A DNA stretch of 64,000 nucleotides from Tomocerus qinae (GCA_020055645.1 JAECZT010000011.1:62001-126000); one strand, 5' to 3'. Positions 16,201 through 26,419 are shown, counted from the first letter of the stretch. Program-made: numbers and translations. Notes: a model not told the origin generated them from the letters alone.

Positions 16201-19200
16201 CACATGGTGCCTTAACAACACATGGTGCCTTAACAACATGTGGTGCCTTAACAACACTTGGTGCCTTAACAACACATGCTACCTTAACAACACATGGTGC
16301 CTTAACAACACATGGTGCCTTAACAACACATGGTGCCTTAACAACACATGGTGCCTTAACAACACATGGTGCCTTAACAACACATAGTGCCTTAACAACA
16401 CATGGTGCTTTAACAACACATAGTGCCTTAACAACACATGGTGCCTTAACAACACTTGGTGCCTTAACAACACATGGTGCCTTAACAACACATGGTGCCT
16501 TAACAACACTTGGTTCTCTAATAAGACATGGTGCCTTAACAACACATGCTACCTTAACAACACATGGTGCCTTAACAACACATGGTGCCTTAACAGTACG
16601 TGGTGCCTTAACAACACATGGTGCCTTAACAACACATGGTGCCTTAACAACACTTGGTGCCTTAACAACAAATGGTGCCTTAACAACAAATGGTGCCTTA
16701 ACAGTACATGGTTCCTTAACAACACATGGTGCCTTAAATACATGCGGTGCCTTAACACCACATGGTGCCTTAACAACACATGGTGCTTAAACAACACATG
16801 GTGCCTTAAGAATACATGGTTCCCTAACAAGACATGGTGCCTTAACAACACATGGTGCCTTAACAACACAAGGTTCCTTAATAACATGTGGTGCCTTAAC
16901 AACATGTGGTGCCTTAACAACACATGGTGCCTTAACAACACATGGTGCTTTAACAACACTTGGTGCCTTAACAACAAATGGTGCCTTAACAACACATGGT
17001 GCCTTAACAACACATGGTGCCTTAACAACACATGGTGCCTTAACAACACATGGTGCCTTAACAACACATGGTGCCTTAACAACACATGGTGCCTTAACAA
17101 CACATGGTGCCTTAACAACACATAATGGCTTAACAACACATGGTGCCTTAACAACACATGGTGCCTTAACAACACATGGTGCCTTAACAACACATGGTGC
17201 CTTAACAACACATGGTGCCTTAACAACACATGTTGCCTTAGCAACACATGGTGCCTTAACAACACATGGTGCCTTAACAACACATGGTGCCTTAACAACA
17301 CATGGTGCCTTAACAACATATGGTGCCTTAACAAAACATGCTACCTTATCAACTCATGGTGCCTTAACAACACATGGTGCCTTAACAACACATGGTGCGT
17401 TAACAACACATGGTGCCTTAACAACACATGGTGCCTAAACAACACATGCTACCTTAACAACACATGGTGCCTTAACAACACATGGTGCCTTAACAGTACA
17501 TGGTTCCTTAACAAAACATGGCGCCTTAAATACATGCGATGCCTTAACAACACATGGTGCCTTAACAACATATGGTGCCTTAACAACACATGGGTCCTTA
17601 ACAACACATGGTGCCTAAACAACATATGATGCCTTAACAACACATGCTACCATAACAACACATGGTGCCTTAACAACACATGGTGCCTTAACAGTACATG
17701 GTTCCTTAACAACACATGGTGGCTTAACAACACATGGTTTTTAACAACACATGTTGCCTTAGCAACACATGGTGCCTTAACAACACATGGTGCCTTAACA
17801 ACACATGGTGCCTTAACAACACATGGTGCCTTAACAACACATGGTGGCTTAACAACACATGGTTTTTAACAACACATGGTGCCTTAACAACAAATGGTGC
17901 CTTAACAGTACATGGTTCCTTAACAACACATGGTGCCTTAAATACATGCGGTGCCTTAACACCACGTGGTGCCTTAACAACACATGGTGCTTAAACAACA
18001 CATGGTGCCTTAAGAATACTTGGTTCCCTAACAAGACATGGTGCCTTAACAACACATGGTGCCTTAACAACACAAGGTTCCTTAATAACATGTGGTGCCT
18101 TAACAACATGTGGTGCCTTAACAACACATGGTGCCTTAACAACACTTGGTGCCTTAACAACACATGGTGCCTTAACAACACATGGTGCCTTAACAACACT
18201 TGGTTCCCTAATAAAACATGGTGCCTTAACAACACATAGTGCCTTAACAACACTTGGTGCCTTAACAACACATGGTGCCTTAACAACATATGGTGCCTTA
18301 ACAACACATGTTGCCTTAGCAACACATGGTGCCTTAACAACACATGGTGCCTTAACAACATGTGGTGCCTTAACAACACTTGGTGGCTTAACAACACATG
18401 GTTTTTAACAACACTTGGTGCCTTAACAACACATGGTGCCTTAACAACACATGGTGCCTTAACAACACTTGGTGCCTTAACAACAAATGGTGCCTTAACA
18501 ACAAATGGTGCCTTAACAGTACATGGTTCCTTAACAACACATGGTGCCTTAAATACATGCGGTGCCTTAACACCACATGGTGCCTTAACAACACATGGTG
18601 CTTAAACAACACATGGTGCCTTAAGAATACTTGGTTCCCTAACAAGACATGGTGCCTTAACAACACATGGTGCCTTAACAACACAAGGTTCCTTAATAAC
18701 ATGTGGTGCCTTAACAACATGTGGTGCCTTAACAACACATGGTGCCTTAACAACACATGGTGCTTTAACAACACTTGGTGCCTTAACAACACATGGTGCC
18801 TTAACAACACATGGTGCCTTAACAACACATGGTGCCTTAACAACACATGGTGCCTTAACAACACATGGTGCCTTAACAACACATGGTGCCTTAACAACAC
18901 ATGGTGGCTTAACAACACATGGTGCCTTAACAACACATGGTGCCTTAACAACACATGGTGCCTTAACAACACATGGTGCCTTAACAACACATGGTGCCTT
19001 AACAACACATGGTGCCTTAACAACACATGTTGCCTTAGCAACACATGGTGCCTTAACAACACATGGTGCCTTAACAACACATGGTGCCTTAACAACATAT
19101 GGTGCCTTAACAAAACATGCTACCTTATCAACTCATGGTGCCTTAACAACACATGGTGCCTTAACAACACATGGTGCGTTAACAACACATGGTGCCTTAA

Positions 19201-19714
19201 CAACACATGGTGCCTAAACAACACATGCTACCTTAACAACACATGGTGCCTTAACAACACATGGTGCCTTAACAGTACATGGTTCCTTAACAAAACATGG
19301 TGCCTTAAATACATGCGATGCCTTAACAACACATGGTGCCTTAACAACATATGGTGCCTTAACAACACATGGGTCCTTAACAACACATGGTGCCTAAACA
19401 ACATATGATGCCTTAACAACACATGCTACCATAACAACACATGGTGCCTTAACAACACATGGTGCCTTAACAGTACATGGTTCCTTAACAACACATGGTG
19501 GCTTAACAACACATGGTTTTTAACAACACATGTTGCCTTAGCAACACATGGTGCCTTAACAACACATGGTGCCTTAACAACACATGGTGCCTTAACAACA
19601 CATGGTGCCTTAACAACACATGGTGGCTTAACAACACATGGTTTTTAACAACACATGGTGCCTTAACAACACATGGTGCCTTAACAACACATGGTGCCTT
19701 AACAACACATGGTG
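13227..19714. repeat. Higher-order repeat of about 2.43-2.48 kb in the distal minisatellite, third copy shortened
   Basis: Unusual units recur at fixed offsets. The 17-bp unit ggtttttaacaacacat is at about 15253, 17735 and 19514, giving offsets of 2482 and 1779. A second such unit is at about 15377 and 17859, offset 2482. Blocks at 13635-14117 and 16063-16545 are offset by 2428. The third copy lacks about 700 bp relative to the second. Variants typical here, such as ggtgcttaaacaac and accacatggtgcc, are absent from the first 10 kb. The array is therefore made of regionally distinct, separately amplified blocks. Confidence 0.75.
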
Positions 19715-20271
19715 CAATAAAGTAAATTAAATAAAGATTCATCGGAACTTATTTTAGAGGTTATGTTTTAAAAATTTCACAATTTTGTCTTTGATTGGAA
19801 GACACACGGATCACAAAATGCAAATACATAAATATGTATCAATTTCAAGTTTCAAACGATAATATCTTCAAGCCAGAGATAAAAATGTTAAGAGGGTGAA
19901 TGGGAATCGCGAAAATTCGTACTTTTTTGGGAAAGTCCTAAAGGATCTGAGATTACTGATCCTACACCCATGTAGTAAATGTAAAAAAGATTCTTCAAAA
20001 CTTATTCTAGAGTTTATACTTTGAAATCTTCACATTTTTGTCTCTGGCTTGAAGATATCATCGTTTGAAACTTGAAATTGATACATAATCCTGTATTTGC
20101 ATTTTGTGATCCGTGTATTTTCCAATCAAAGACAAAATTGTGAAAATTTCTAAATATAACCTCTAGAATAAGTTCCGATGAATGTTTATTGAATATACTT
20201 TATTTTATAGGTGATGGATCAGTAATCTCGGATCCTTTAGCACTTTTTCAAAAAAAGTTAATGAGGAATAT
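19713..20271. repeat. Nested palindromic (foldback/MITE-like) element at the minisatellite edge
   Basis: A left arm at about 19713-19887 is matched in inverted orientation by 20033-20207. The arms share long identical stretches, including aagttccgatgaat, gtatttgcattttgtgatcc and gtttgaaacttgaaattgat on the right arm. A second inverted pair lies at 19888-19970 against 20212-20271, around ggatcagtaatctc and ggatccttta. Within the spacer, 19977-20045 repeats the start of the left arm in direct orientation, so the arm itself is partly palindromic. No transposase is present. A non-autonomous DNA element or a rearranged tandem of one is the simplest reading. No target-site duplication could be fixed because the left side abuts the minisatellite. 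Confidence 0.75.
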
Positions 20272-20449
20272 TAGTCAAGAGATCATTTACGTTTGTATGC
20301 ACCAGGACTTTAAGCTCCGGGTACCTCAGATTTGGAAATCTCTGATGATCATCAAAATACATGTAAAAATTGCTTTAAAACTCTTGGAGTTCTGTTTAAA
20401 GTTCTTACCCGATTTTCTTATGTGGTACATTTTTGGAATCCTGAATATA
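20272..20449. other. AT-rich sequence without recognised genes
   Basis: An 89-codon open frame overlaps the inverted repeat and runs to 20458, but it has no recognisable domain and ends in the tetranucleotide repeat. I treat it as chance. Confidence 0.5.
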
Positions 20450-20467
20450 ATTGATTGATTGATTGAT
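20450..20467. repeat. (ATTG)n microsatellite, 4.5 copies
   Basis: The sequence attgattgattgattgat is interpreted as the short tandem tail of the adjacent minus-strand LINE remnant. Confidence 0.85.
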
Positions 20468-20938
20468 CCAATTTATTTAAGTGACGAGTATTTTTAACAA
20501 TTATTTTTGTAATAATGGTTATCTCCAGTATACAGTCACTCTAGCTACTAAAGTAAATAAAAGAGTATAAATTGATACAATTAAAATTAGTGGTATGTAT
20601 GTACATAGGGATGTCAGGTCTTGGTTGTAAATTCTGTATTAATATAAATTAGCTCAGTCATTTCTTAGTTTTAAAAAATGTTCGCGAATATTTTTATCAA
20701 AATCCGTATAACAATTGGATTCTTTAATTTTAGATGGTAAATTGTTCCACAATCTAGCACTTCTGTAGGAAAAGGCTGATCTTGCAAAGCTAGTGAATAT
20801 CTTGGGTAACACTAAGTCATTATTTTGTCTAGTAGTTCTGCATAAAGACGACTTTAAGAAATAATCAGTTTCTATTATATACTCATGGACGTGAGTGTTC
20901 ACGTTTATAACATGTAAGTATACAAATAATATCGACCA
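20450..20938 (-). pseudogene. 5'-truncated non-LTR retrotransposon (CR1/L2-like) 3' end with RT C-terminus and AATC-type tail
   Basis: On the minus strand a frame from about 20938 to 20654 encodes the extreme C-terminal part of a LINE reverse-transcriptase ORF. Diagnostic residues are TRQNNDLVLPK, SFARSAFSYRSARLWNNLPS and KNIREHFLK. This matches the familiar FSYRGAKLWNSLP-type block that ends many metazoan CR1/L2/Jockey-class ORF2 proteins. An in-frame TGA lies at about 20939-20941, and no polymerase motifs (such as the catalytic Asp-Asp box) are present, so the copy is 5'-truncated and dead. After the stop come about 185 bp of 3' UTR-like sequence, an aataaa near 20479, and then 4.5 copies of an AATC-type tetranucleotide (20450-20467). 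That is the expected layout of a LINE tail on this strand. Clade assignment (CR1, L2 or related) is inference. Confidence 0.75.
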
Positions 20939-20941
20939 TCA

Positions 20942-21087
20942 CAATGTATAAAATATACGATATACATTAATGGTATAATAGTATGCTCAATGAGTTACTC
21001 CAATAGTCAAAAAATATTCTAAAATTTCATTTTACTACTACTTAGGGTCAATAGGCATCGAAAAATTTTAATTTCCAGTGTAACAGA
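20942..21087. other. AT-rich spacer, nothing recognised
   Basis: I see no coding frame or repeat between the LINE fragment and the GC-box cluster. Confidence 0.4.
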
Positions 21088-21204
21088 CCCCGCCCACTGT
21101 CTAATTTTCACACTTTAGCTCCGCCAATTAGCCACGCCCCCGAAGGAAGCGTGACATTCTATTGGCTGAGAACAAGTAAGCTCCCTCTACTTTGGGGGCG
21201 GGGC
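21088..21204. promoter_or_regulatory. Promoter-like cluster of GC boxes and CCAAT boxes
   Basis: Within 117 bp of otherwise AT-rich sequence there are ccccgccca (21088-21096), gccaat (21123-21128), ccacgccccc (21132-21141), attggctga (an inverted CCAAT at 21161-21169) and gggggcgggg (21194-21203). The grouping resembles a TATA-less Pol II promoter or the 5' region of a mobile element. No adjacent gene was found on either side in this window, so a promoter role is unproven. Confidence 0.35.
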
Positions 21205-21710
21205 AAGGGCCGATTTCCACAGCAACCATGCTGGTTGCAAGAGGTTTTCGATACCTGAGTCAATATGTTTGTATTAAAATAGCATATTGGCCATCGGTAA
21301 CATACTCTGGCCACCCACGACGAGGGTCACATTTTTAACTTATTTGGGTATAAGGTAACGTTACTTTGAGAGGGGCGCTGCACCCCCTCCCCCACTGGAC
21401 AAGTCCAACCACATACGTGCTTGGAAATGAGCATGGACTGTTGCAAAAGGAGTGGACGCTACTCACTTTCAAATTTTACTCCTTTTTGAGTACAGGAGTG
21501 GAGAACAAAACCTACAACAAGCCGTAACAGAAACTCGCCTGAGTAAAGATGTGCACATTTTTGGTAGAATGATAGTAGATATAGGTCTATTTTGATTTGA
21601 TTAATAAAATCTACAGTAATTCAAATTAAATCAATATTGATCATAATTGATTATCAAAATCAAAAAGTTTTAAAATAAGTAAAATAAGTTATATTTGACT
21701 ATCAAAATAA
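21205..21710. other. Intergenic sequence without recognised genes
   Basis: AT-rich with one pyrimidine-rich patch (ctgcaccccctcccccactg near 21379). No coding frame, RNA or repeat family was recognised. Confidence 0.4.
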
Positions 21711-22010
21711 ATCTTAAATTTGGTAGGAGCGAGCGGAGTGAAATATTTTCCGCAAACAATTTATAGGAAACGCAATTGACCTTTTTAATACCCATTTTCT
21801 GCTTTCACTATCAAAATGAAACAAAGTGAGCGCGCGGTATCTCAGCAACCAATTTACCGACCGATTTACCCCAAAACCATAGGCATTTTTTTGCCAAGTT
21901 TGGTCAATATCCGTCATAGCATTCGAAAGTTATCGTGGGGACAGAAGGACGGACGTACGGACAGACTGTTCGGTTCAATAAGCTTGCTTCCTCTGGCGAT
22001 GAACTAAAAT
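21711..22010. repeat. Probable interspersed repeat with GGACGGACG motif (family unknown)
   Basis: The block holds ggacggacgtacggacag at about 21948-21965, next to phrases such as gttatcgtggggaca and caatatccgtcatagc. I recall similar layouts from dispersed repeats in several invertebrate genomes. Overlapping open frames of 63-67 codons on both strands have no recognisable protein similarity. Ends and target-site duplications could not be found, so the limits are approximate. Confidence 0.35.
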
Positions 22011-22413
22011 TACAATAAAAAACACTCAATTTTCTAATTCATCGCTTGACGCTACATTGCTAATTAAGGCTAACTCGGCCTTAAAATGGTCCATTGTCCA
22101 GTGATGGCAGTATGTATAATGAGGATTAAAAGTCAAATGCGATTCAAAAATGTAGTGGATAACTGGAGTGATTTGCCAATATCCAAATTCTCTTTCTGAA
22201 CAAAAGGCTGACCCTAGGCCGCAATAAAACGAAGTTTTGGAATACTTTTTGACTCTATCAATGTAACGTAAAATCTGTACCTCTGGCCCTGGACCACCTA
22301 ATGAGAAAGCATGAAAAGGTCAATTGGAATTAACATAAAAATCTATGTATCTGAAATACATACTACCCATCGTACAGTATTGCACCGGAATACATACTAT
22401 AGCTTTATTTATA
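22011..22413. other. Low-copy intergenic sequence
   Basis: I found no coding, RNA or repeat feature here. The words gaatacatactat and gaaatacatactac recur near 22355-22400. Confidence 0.4.
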
Positions 22414-22436
22414 ACAGGACTTGGGTCCTGTGACCG
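22414..22436. repeat. 23-bp palindrome-bearing repeat, copy 1
   Basis: The sequence is acaggacttgggtcctgtgaccg apart from one central base it shares with copy 2 at 22541. The palindrome is caggac-ttg-ggtcctg with one mismatch. Confidence 0.7.
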
Positions 22437-22540
22437 GTACATTATATTAGTGATGAACCCAAATAAACGCCGGTGAAATTGGCCTACTAGAAACCATCAT
22501 TCTTGCAAAATTGTTTGTAGATGCACTAGCCCCATGTACT

Positions 22541-22563
22541 ACAGGACCTGGGTCCTGTGACCG
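22541..22563. repeat. 23-bp palindrome-bearing repeat, copy 2
   Basis: This is a direct repeat of 22414-22436 with one base change. It contains caggacctgggtcctg, a perfect palindrome. It ends 3 bp before the 538-bp satellite begins. Confidence 0.7.
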
Positions 22564-22565
22564 CC

Positions 22566-24829
22566 TAGTCATTCTATAAACATAAACATGATCATACAGC
22601 AGCCATAGCGGAGAACTACAGTCCGCGATTTCTATACGAATAATGACGCACTCTGTTCTAGGGCTTCTTATACATGTAAATTTTTCAAATCATTTTCAAA
22701 AGTTTGAAATGCTAAAATTGAAAAACAAATCTCTATAGCCTCCAAATTTGTTCGTTCTCATCTCCTCAAAAAGTTTCAAAATGATGGGTGAAATACTTTA
22801 TGAGAAGCTACGTTTTGAAATTTTTGAATTTTTCCCTATCCGTTTCATGTTAAAATCTGACTTTCAAAAAATGATAAAACCATTTCTATAAAATCAAATG
22901 TTGTAAAAATGCGCATTGGAGTTTGTGACCATGAGGAGTACATGTAGTTAAAATTTCAAACAAATCTAATGGGAATTAGATGTACTTGTACAACAAAAGT
23001 TATACTCACGCTGTCGTTTATATTATATATTACGATATACAAAATTCGGTATTAGAGTTGGTCCTAGAACCCTCAATCAACATCGCCTTGTGTTCCGGAA
23101 GGTCCAATCATTCTATAAACATATATATGATAATACAGCAGCCATAGCGGAGAACTACAGTCCGCGATTTATTTTCGAATAATGGCGCACTCTATTCTTG
23201 GGCTTCTTTTACATGTAAATTTTTCAAATCATTTTTAAAAGTTTGAAATGCTAAAATAGTAAAACAAATCTCTATAGGCACCAAATTTGGTCCTTCTCAT
23301 CTCCTCAAAAAGTTTCAAAATGGTCGGTGAAATACTTTATGAGAAGCTACGTTTTGAAATTTTAGAATTTTTTCCTATCCGTCTCATGTTAAAATTTGAC
23401 TTTCAAAAAATCATAAAACGATTTCTATAAGACCAAATGTTGTAAAATGTGCATTGGAGATTGTGACCATGAGGAGTACATGTAGTTAAAATTTCAAACA
23501 AATCTAATGGGAATTAGATCAACACTTGTACAACAAAAAATATACTCACCCTGTCGGTTATATTATATATTACGATATGCAAAATTCGGTATTAGAGTTG
23601 GCCCTAGACCCCTCAACCAACATCGCCTTGTGTTCCGGAAGGTCCAATCATTATATAAAGATATATATGATAATACAGCACCCATAGCGGAGAACTACAG
23701 TCCGCGATTTATTTTCGAATAATGACGCACTCTGTTCTTGGGCTTCTAATACATTTAAATTTTTCAAATCATTTTTAAAAGTTTGAAATGCTAAAATTGT
23801 AAAACAAATCTCTATAGTCTCCAAATTTGTTAGTTCTCATCTCCTCAAAAAGTTTCAAAATGATCGGTGAAATACTTTAAGCTACGTTTTGAAATTTTTG
23901 AATTTTTCCCTATCCGTTTCATGTTAAAATCTAACTTTCAAAAAATCATAAAACGATTTCTATAAGACCAAATGTTGTAAAATGTGCATTGGAGATTGTG
24001 ACCATGAGGAGTACATGTAGTTAAAATTTCAAACAAATCTAATAGGAATTAGATGTACTTGTACAACAAAAGTTATACTCACGCTGTCGTTTATATTATA
24101 TACTACGATATGCAAAATTCGGTATTAGAGTTGGTCCTACACGCCTCAACAACATCGCCTTGTGTTCTGGAAGGTCCAATCAATCTATAAACATATATAC
24201 GATAATACAGCAGCCATAGCGGAGAACAACAGTCCGCGATTTATTTTCGAATAATGACGCACTCTGTTCTTGGGCTTCTTATACATGTAAATTTTCAAAT
24301 CATTTTTAAAAGTTTGAATTGCTAAAATTGAAAAACAAATCTCTATAGCCTCCAAATTTGTTCCTTCTCATCTCTTCAAACAGTTTCAAAATGATCGGTG
24401 AAATACTTTATGAGAAGCTACGTTTTGAAATTTTAGAATTTTTCCCTATCCGTTTCATGTTAAAATCTGACTTTCAAAAAATCATAAAATGATTTCTATA
24501 AGACCAAATGTTGTAAAAATGTGTGTTAGAGTTAGTGACAATGAGGAGTATATGTAGTTAAAATTTCAAACAAATCTAATGGGAATTAGATGTACTTGCA
24601 CAACAAAAGTTATACTCACGCTGTCGTTTATATTATATATTACGATATGCAAAATTCGGTATTAGAGTTGGTTCTAGACCCCTCAACCAACATCGCCTTG
24701 TGTTCCGGAAGGTCCAATCATTCTATAAACATATATATGATAATATAGCAGCCATAGCGGAAAACTACAGTCCGTGATTTCTATACGAATAATGACGCAC
24801 TCTGTTCTTGGGCTTCTTATACGTGTAAA
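22566..24829 (+). repeat. 538-bp satellite array, left block (about 4.2 monomers)
   Basis: The array begins mid-monomer at tagtcattctataaacat. Monomers are anchored by ggtccaatca at 23101, 23641, 24173 and 24711, with spacings of 540, 532 and 538 bp. Each carries the blocks aactacagtccgcgattt, ttcgaataatgacgcactct, cttctcatctcctcaaaaag and actcacgctgtcg. The block stops at ttatacgtgtaaa (24829) and resumes in the same monomer at tcaaatcattttt (31341), so it is continuous with the right block apart from the insert. These monomers are more divergent from one another than those of the right-hand octamers. Confidence 0.95.
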
Positions 24830-24993
24830 GCACAATATCCGGTTTGGCTGAACTTCCCGGCCTAACAGACTATTGTTTATATTTAAAACGCACATTCCGG
24901 CTCGGGCCCATGAAAATGTTTAAGTGACGTCATAGTAAAAAAGTATTTCTCCTATAGTAACCACTTTTTGATGTATTGTATTCTGAAGCCAAC

Positions 24994-25200
24994 ACAGGGC
25001 TGTATACTACCCATCCTCGCCCTGTTAAGGGGGCTGTTCCTGAATTAATTTGAAAGTTTGAAATATTTCGAAATTCAAACAAAAATATGCATTTAATGTT
25101 AGACGAAACCCTTAGCCGTACCAACCGACAAGCTAACTGTATACGGAAATATGCAAAATGCAAACACTCGACAGTAGTGCAATACTCAAAATAACAAAAT
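24994..25200. repeat. Inverted-repeat arm, left
   Basis: The reverse complement of this segment recurs at 29673-30798, where two later insertions split it. Shared blocks include ctgtatactac, gggggctgttcctgaatta, tttgaaatatttcgaaattc, ctaactgtatac and cactcgacagtagtgcaata. Similarity seems to continue outward to about 24920, where both arms carry the palindrome tgacgtca (24925-24932 and 30900-30907). Confidence 0.8.
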
Positions 25201-25239
25201 ATTTACACCCAAGTTCCTAATTTTGAATGGGATGTGTAG

Positions 25240-25729
25240 CTGTTTAACATTGGGAGCCAATACCAACAACTAAAGCATGAATTGCCTCCTCGAAGGTGCG
25301 CAATCTGATGGTTTTAAGTACCACAGTGAAGACAAGAGAAGAGGTGACGAGTTAAGATTAACAAGTGATTTATTCATTCAAAGGTACGGGTATTTATACT
25401 AAACAGATTCAATAGAATGTGAATAACAAATTCATGGTTCAAGGTAAACTAGAATTCTTACGCTAGATTCTTAGTCGCTTAGTTTATAGTAGGTCAGAAT
25501 ACGGATAGATATTATAATTAGGACATTGCAGTAATAAATATATCTAAATGAAATAGTAGCATACAATAACAAAAGGTACCTACGTACTAATAATAATAAG
25601 CATAAACTGGAAGATGCAATTGCTGATGCAATGCTTACGCTGCAAATACTTGGGTACTACACTAGTATGCAGTATGATCTATTCAAGAACAATGTTATAT
25701 TACTACATTATAATTCCAATATTATAACA
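25240..25729 (-). mobile_element. LTR-like segment (Copia-type), minus strand
   Basis: Read on the minus strand, it starts at 25729 with TGTTATAATATTGG, the same start that directly follows a polypurine tract at 26420-26428. It contains a TATA-type box (agtataaatac, about 25390-25402 on plus as gtatttatact) and, about 25 bp further on, aataaa. These are the expected R/U5-side signals of an LTR. The far end is not fixed: candidates lie between about 25240 and 25270. The first 256 bp (25729-25474) are duplicated at 26419-26171. The assignment rests on structure only. Confidence 0.45.
25474..25729. repeat. Direct repeat of about 250 bp, copy A1
   Basis: Nearly identical to 26171-26419. The differences seen are a 7-bp length change near 25650 and a few substitutions (taattagg against taaacagg). 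Confidence 0.9.
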
Positions 25730-26035
25730 ACAACAATCTGCAGAATGTTCATGAATGTTGGCTCCTACCACTTTTGGTGATGCCAACAGGATGAGTTTTG
25801 TTTTGCTTTCCCTCTGCAGCCAATTTGAATAGGATAAAACCGAGGGGATCGGTGGATGTATCCATGACCACGGGCTTCTTCCAGCTAAAAGTTAAAAGGT
25901 TGAGATGAGTTGGAGGCTAGTATGGATCTAGAATCTAGACCTCAGACACAAGGCTCTCACATTTTCAAAATGTGGCTTTGTGACCGAGAAATCGGCACCG
26001 ACATTTTCGTGCCATTAAAAAAACCGCGCGAAAAT
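25730..26035. other. Spacer between the two LTR-like copies
   Basis: I recognised no gene. On the minus strand a short frame without known similarity reaches ggcatcaccaaaagtgg near 25780. Confidence 0.35.
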
Positions 26036-26097
26036 CGGTTTTCGGGTCTGGGGGATTCGGTTTTCGGGTCTGGGGGATTTGGTTTTCGGGTCTACGG
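26036..26097. repeat. 22-bp tandem repeat, 2.8 copies
   Basis: The unit is cggttttcgggtctgggggatt at 26036 and 26058, followed by a partial divergent copy at 26080. It is G/T-rich on plus and contrasts with the AT-rich surroundings. Confidence 0.9.
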
Positions 26098-26098
26098 C

Positions 26099-26171
26099 TT
26101 TCGGGTCTCCGGTAGGTCCCTTCAATTTGTCGGAAATTCATAGCCTAAACATCCGGTCAAGTATAAGGCAG
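26099..26171. repeat. 73-bp direct repeat flanking the Gag remnant, left copy
   Basis: Matches 29362-29434 at 72 of 73 positions in the same orientation. It begins tttcgggtctccgg and ends gtataaggcag. Its position abutting LTR-like copy A2 suggests an LTR-derived segment. Confidence 0.9.
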
Positions 26172-26419
26172 TCGCTTAGTTTATAGTAGGTCAGAATACG
26201 GATAGATATTATAAACAGGACATTGCAGTAATAAATATATCTAAATGAAATAGTAGCATACAATAACAAAAGGTACCTACGTACTAATAATAATAAGCAT
26301 AAACTGGAAGATGCAATTGCTGATGCAATGCTTACGCTGCAAATACTTAAACTAGTATGCAGTATGATCTATTCAAGAACAATGTTATATTACTACATTA
26401 TAATTCCAATATTATAACA
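26171..26419 (-). mobile_element. Truncated 3' LTR-like segment, copy A2
   Basis: On the minus strand the segment begins TGTTATAATATTGG immediately after the polypurine tract gaaagggga. That is the standard order of internal end, PPT and 3' LTR in LTR retrotransposons. Compared with A1 it loses similarity after about 249 bp, where the 73-bp repeat begins. It lies downstream of, and in the same orientation as, the Gag pseudogene. Confidence 0.55.

Larger units (their letters stand above)
1..19714. repeat. 18-bp minisatellite array (about 1,090 copies, left end outside window)
   Basis: The sequence is an uninterrupted head-to-tail array of the 18-mer ggtgccttaacaacacat and point variants. Common variants are acttgg for acatgg, atgtgg for acatgg, ggttccctaataagacat, cagtacatggttcc, and ttaaatacatgcggtgcc. 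The unit equals six codons, so four of six frames lack a stop in the consensus: Cys-Leu-Asn-Asn-Thr-Trp and Ala-Leu-Thr-Thr-His-Gly on plus; Val-Leu-Leu-Arg-His-His and Cys-Val-Val-Lys-Ala-Pro on minus. The open frames of up to 365 codons are therefore a by-product of repetition, and I do not call them genes. The array ends abruptly near 19714, where the unit reads ggtgcaataaag and unrelated AT-rich sequence begins. Three 21-bp units (near 7303, 8331 and 9628) and several 17-bp units (for example ggtttttaacaacacat) are the main length variants. Confidence 0.97.

Noticed and set aside
1-19714. CRISPR-like array
   Set aside because: Units are contiguous with no spacers. Variation is within the repeat, and the surrounding elements are eukaryotic.
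20189-20458. 89-codon plus-strand frame beside the palindrome
   Set aside because: It starts inside the inverted repeat, ends in a microsatellite, and has no recognisable domain.
21714-21917. 67-codon minus-strand frame in the GGACGGACG-bearing block
   Set aside because: The opposite strand is also open over much of the same DNA. No known protein resemblance; it behaves like a dispersed repeat.
22703-22760. CENP-B box in the 538-bp monomer (ttcgaataatgacgg)
   Set aside because: The spacing between TTCG and ACGG is off by one and the final CGGG is absent, so it is not a match to the consensus.
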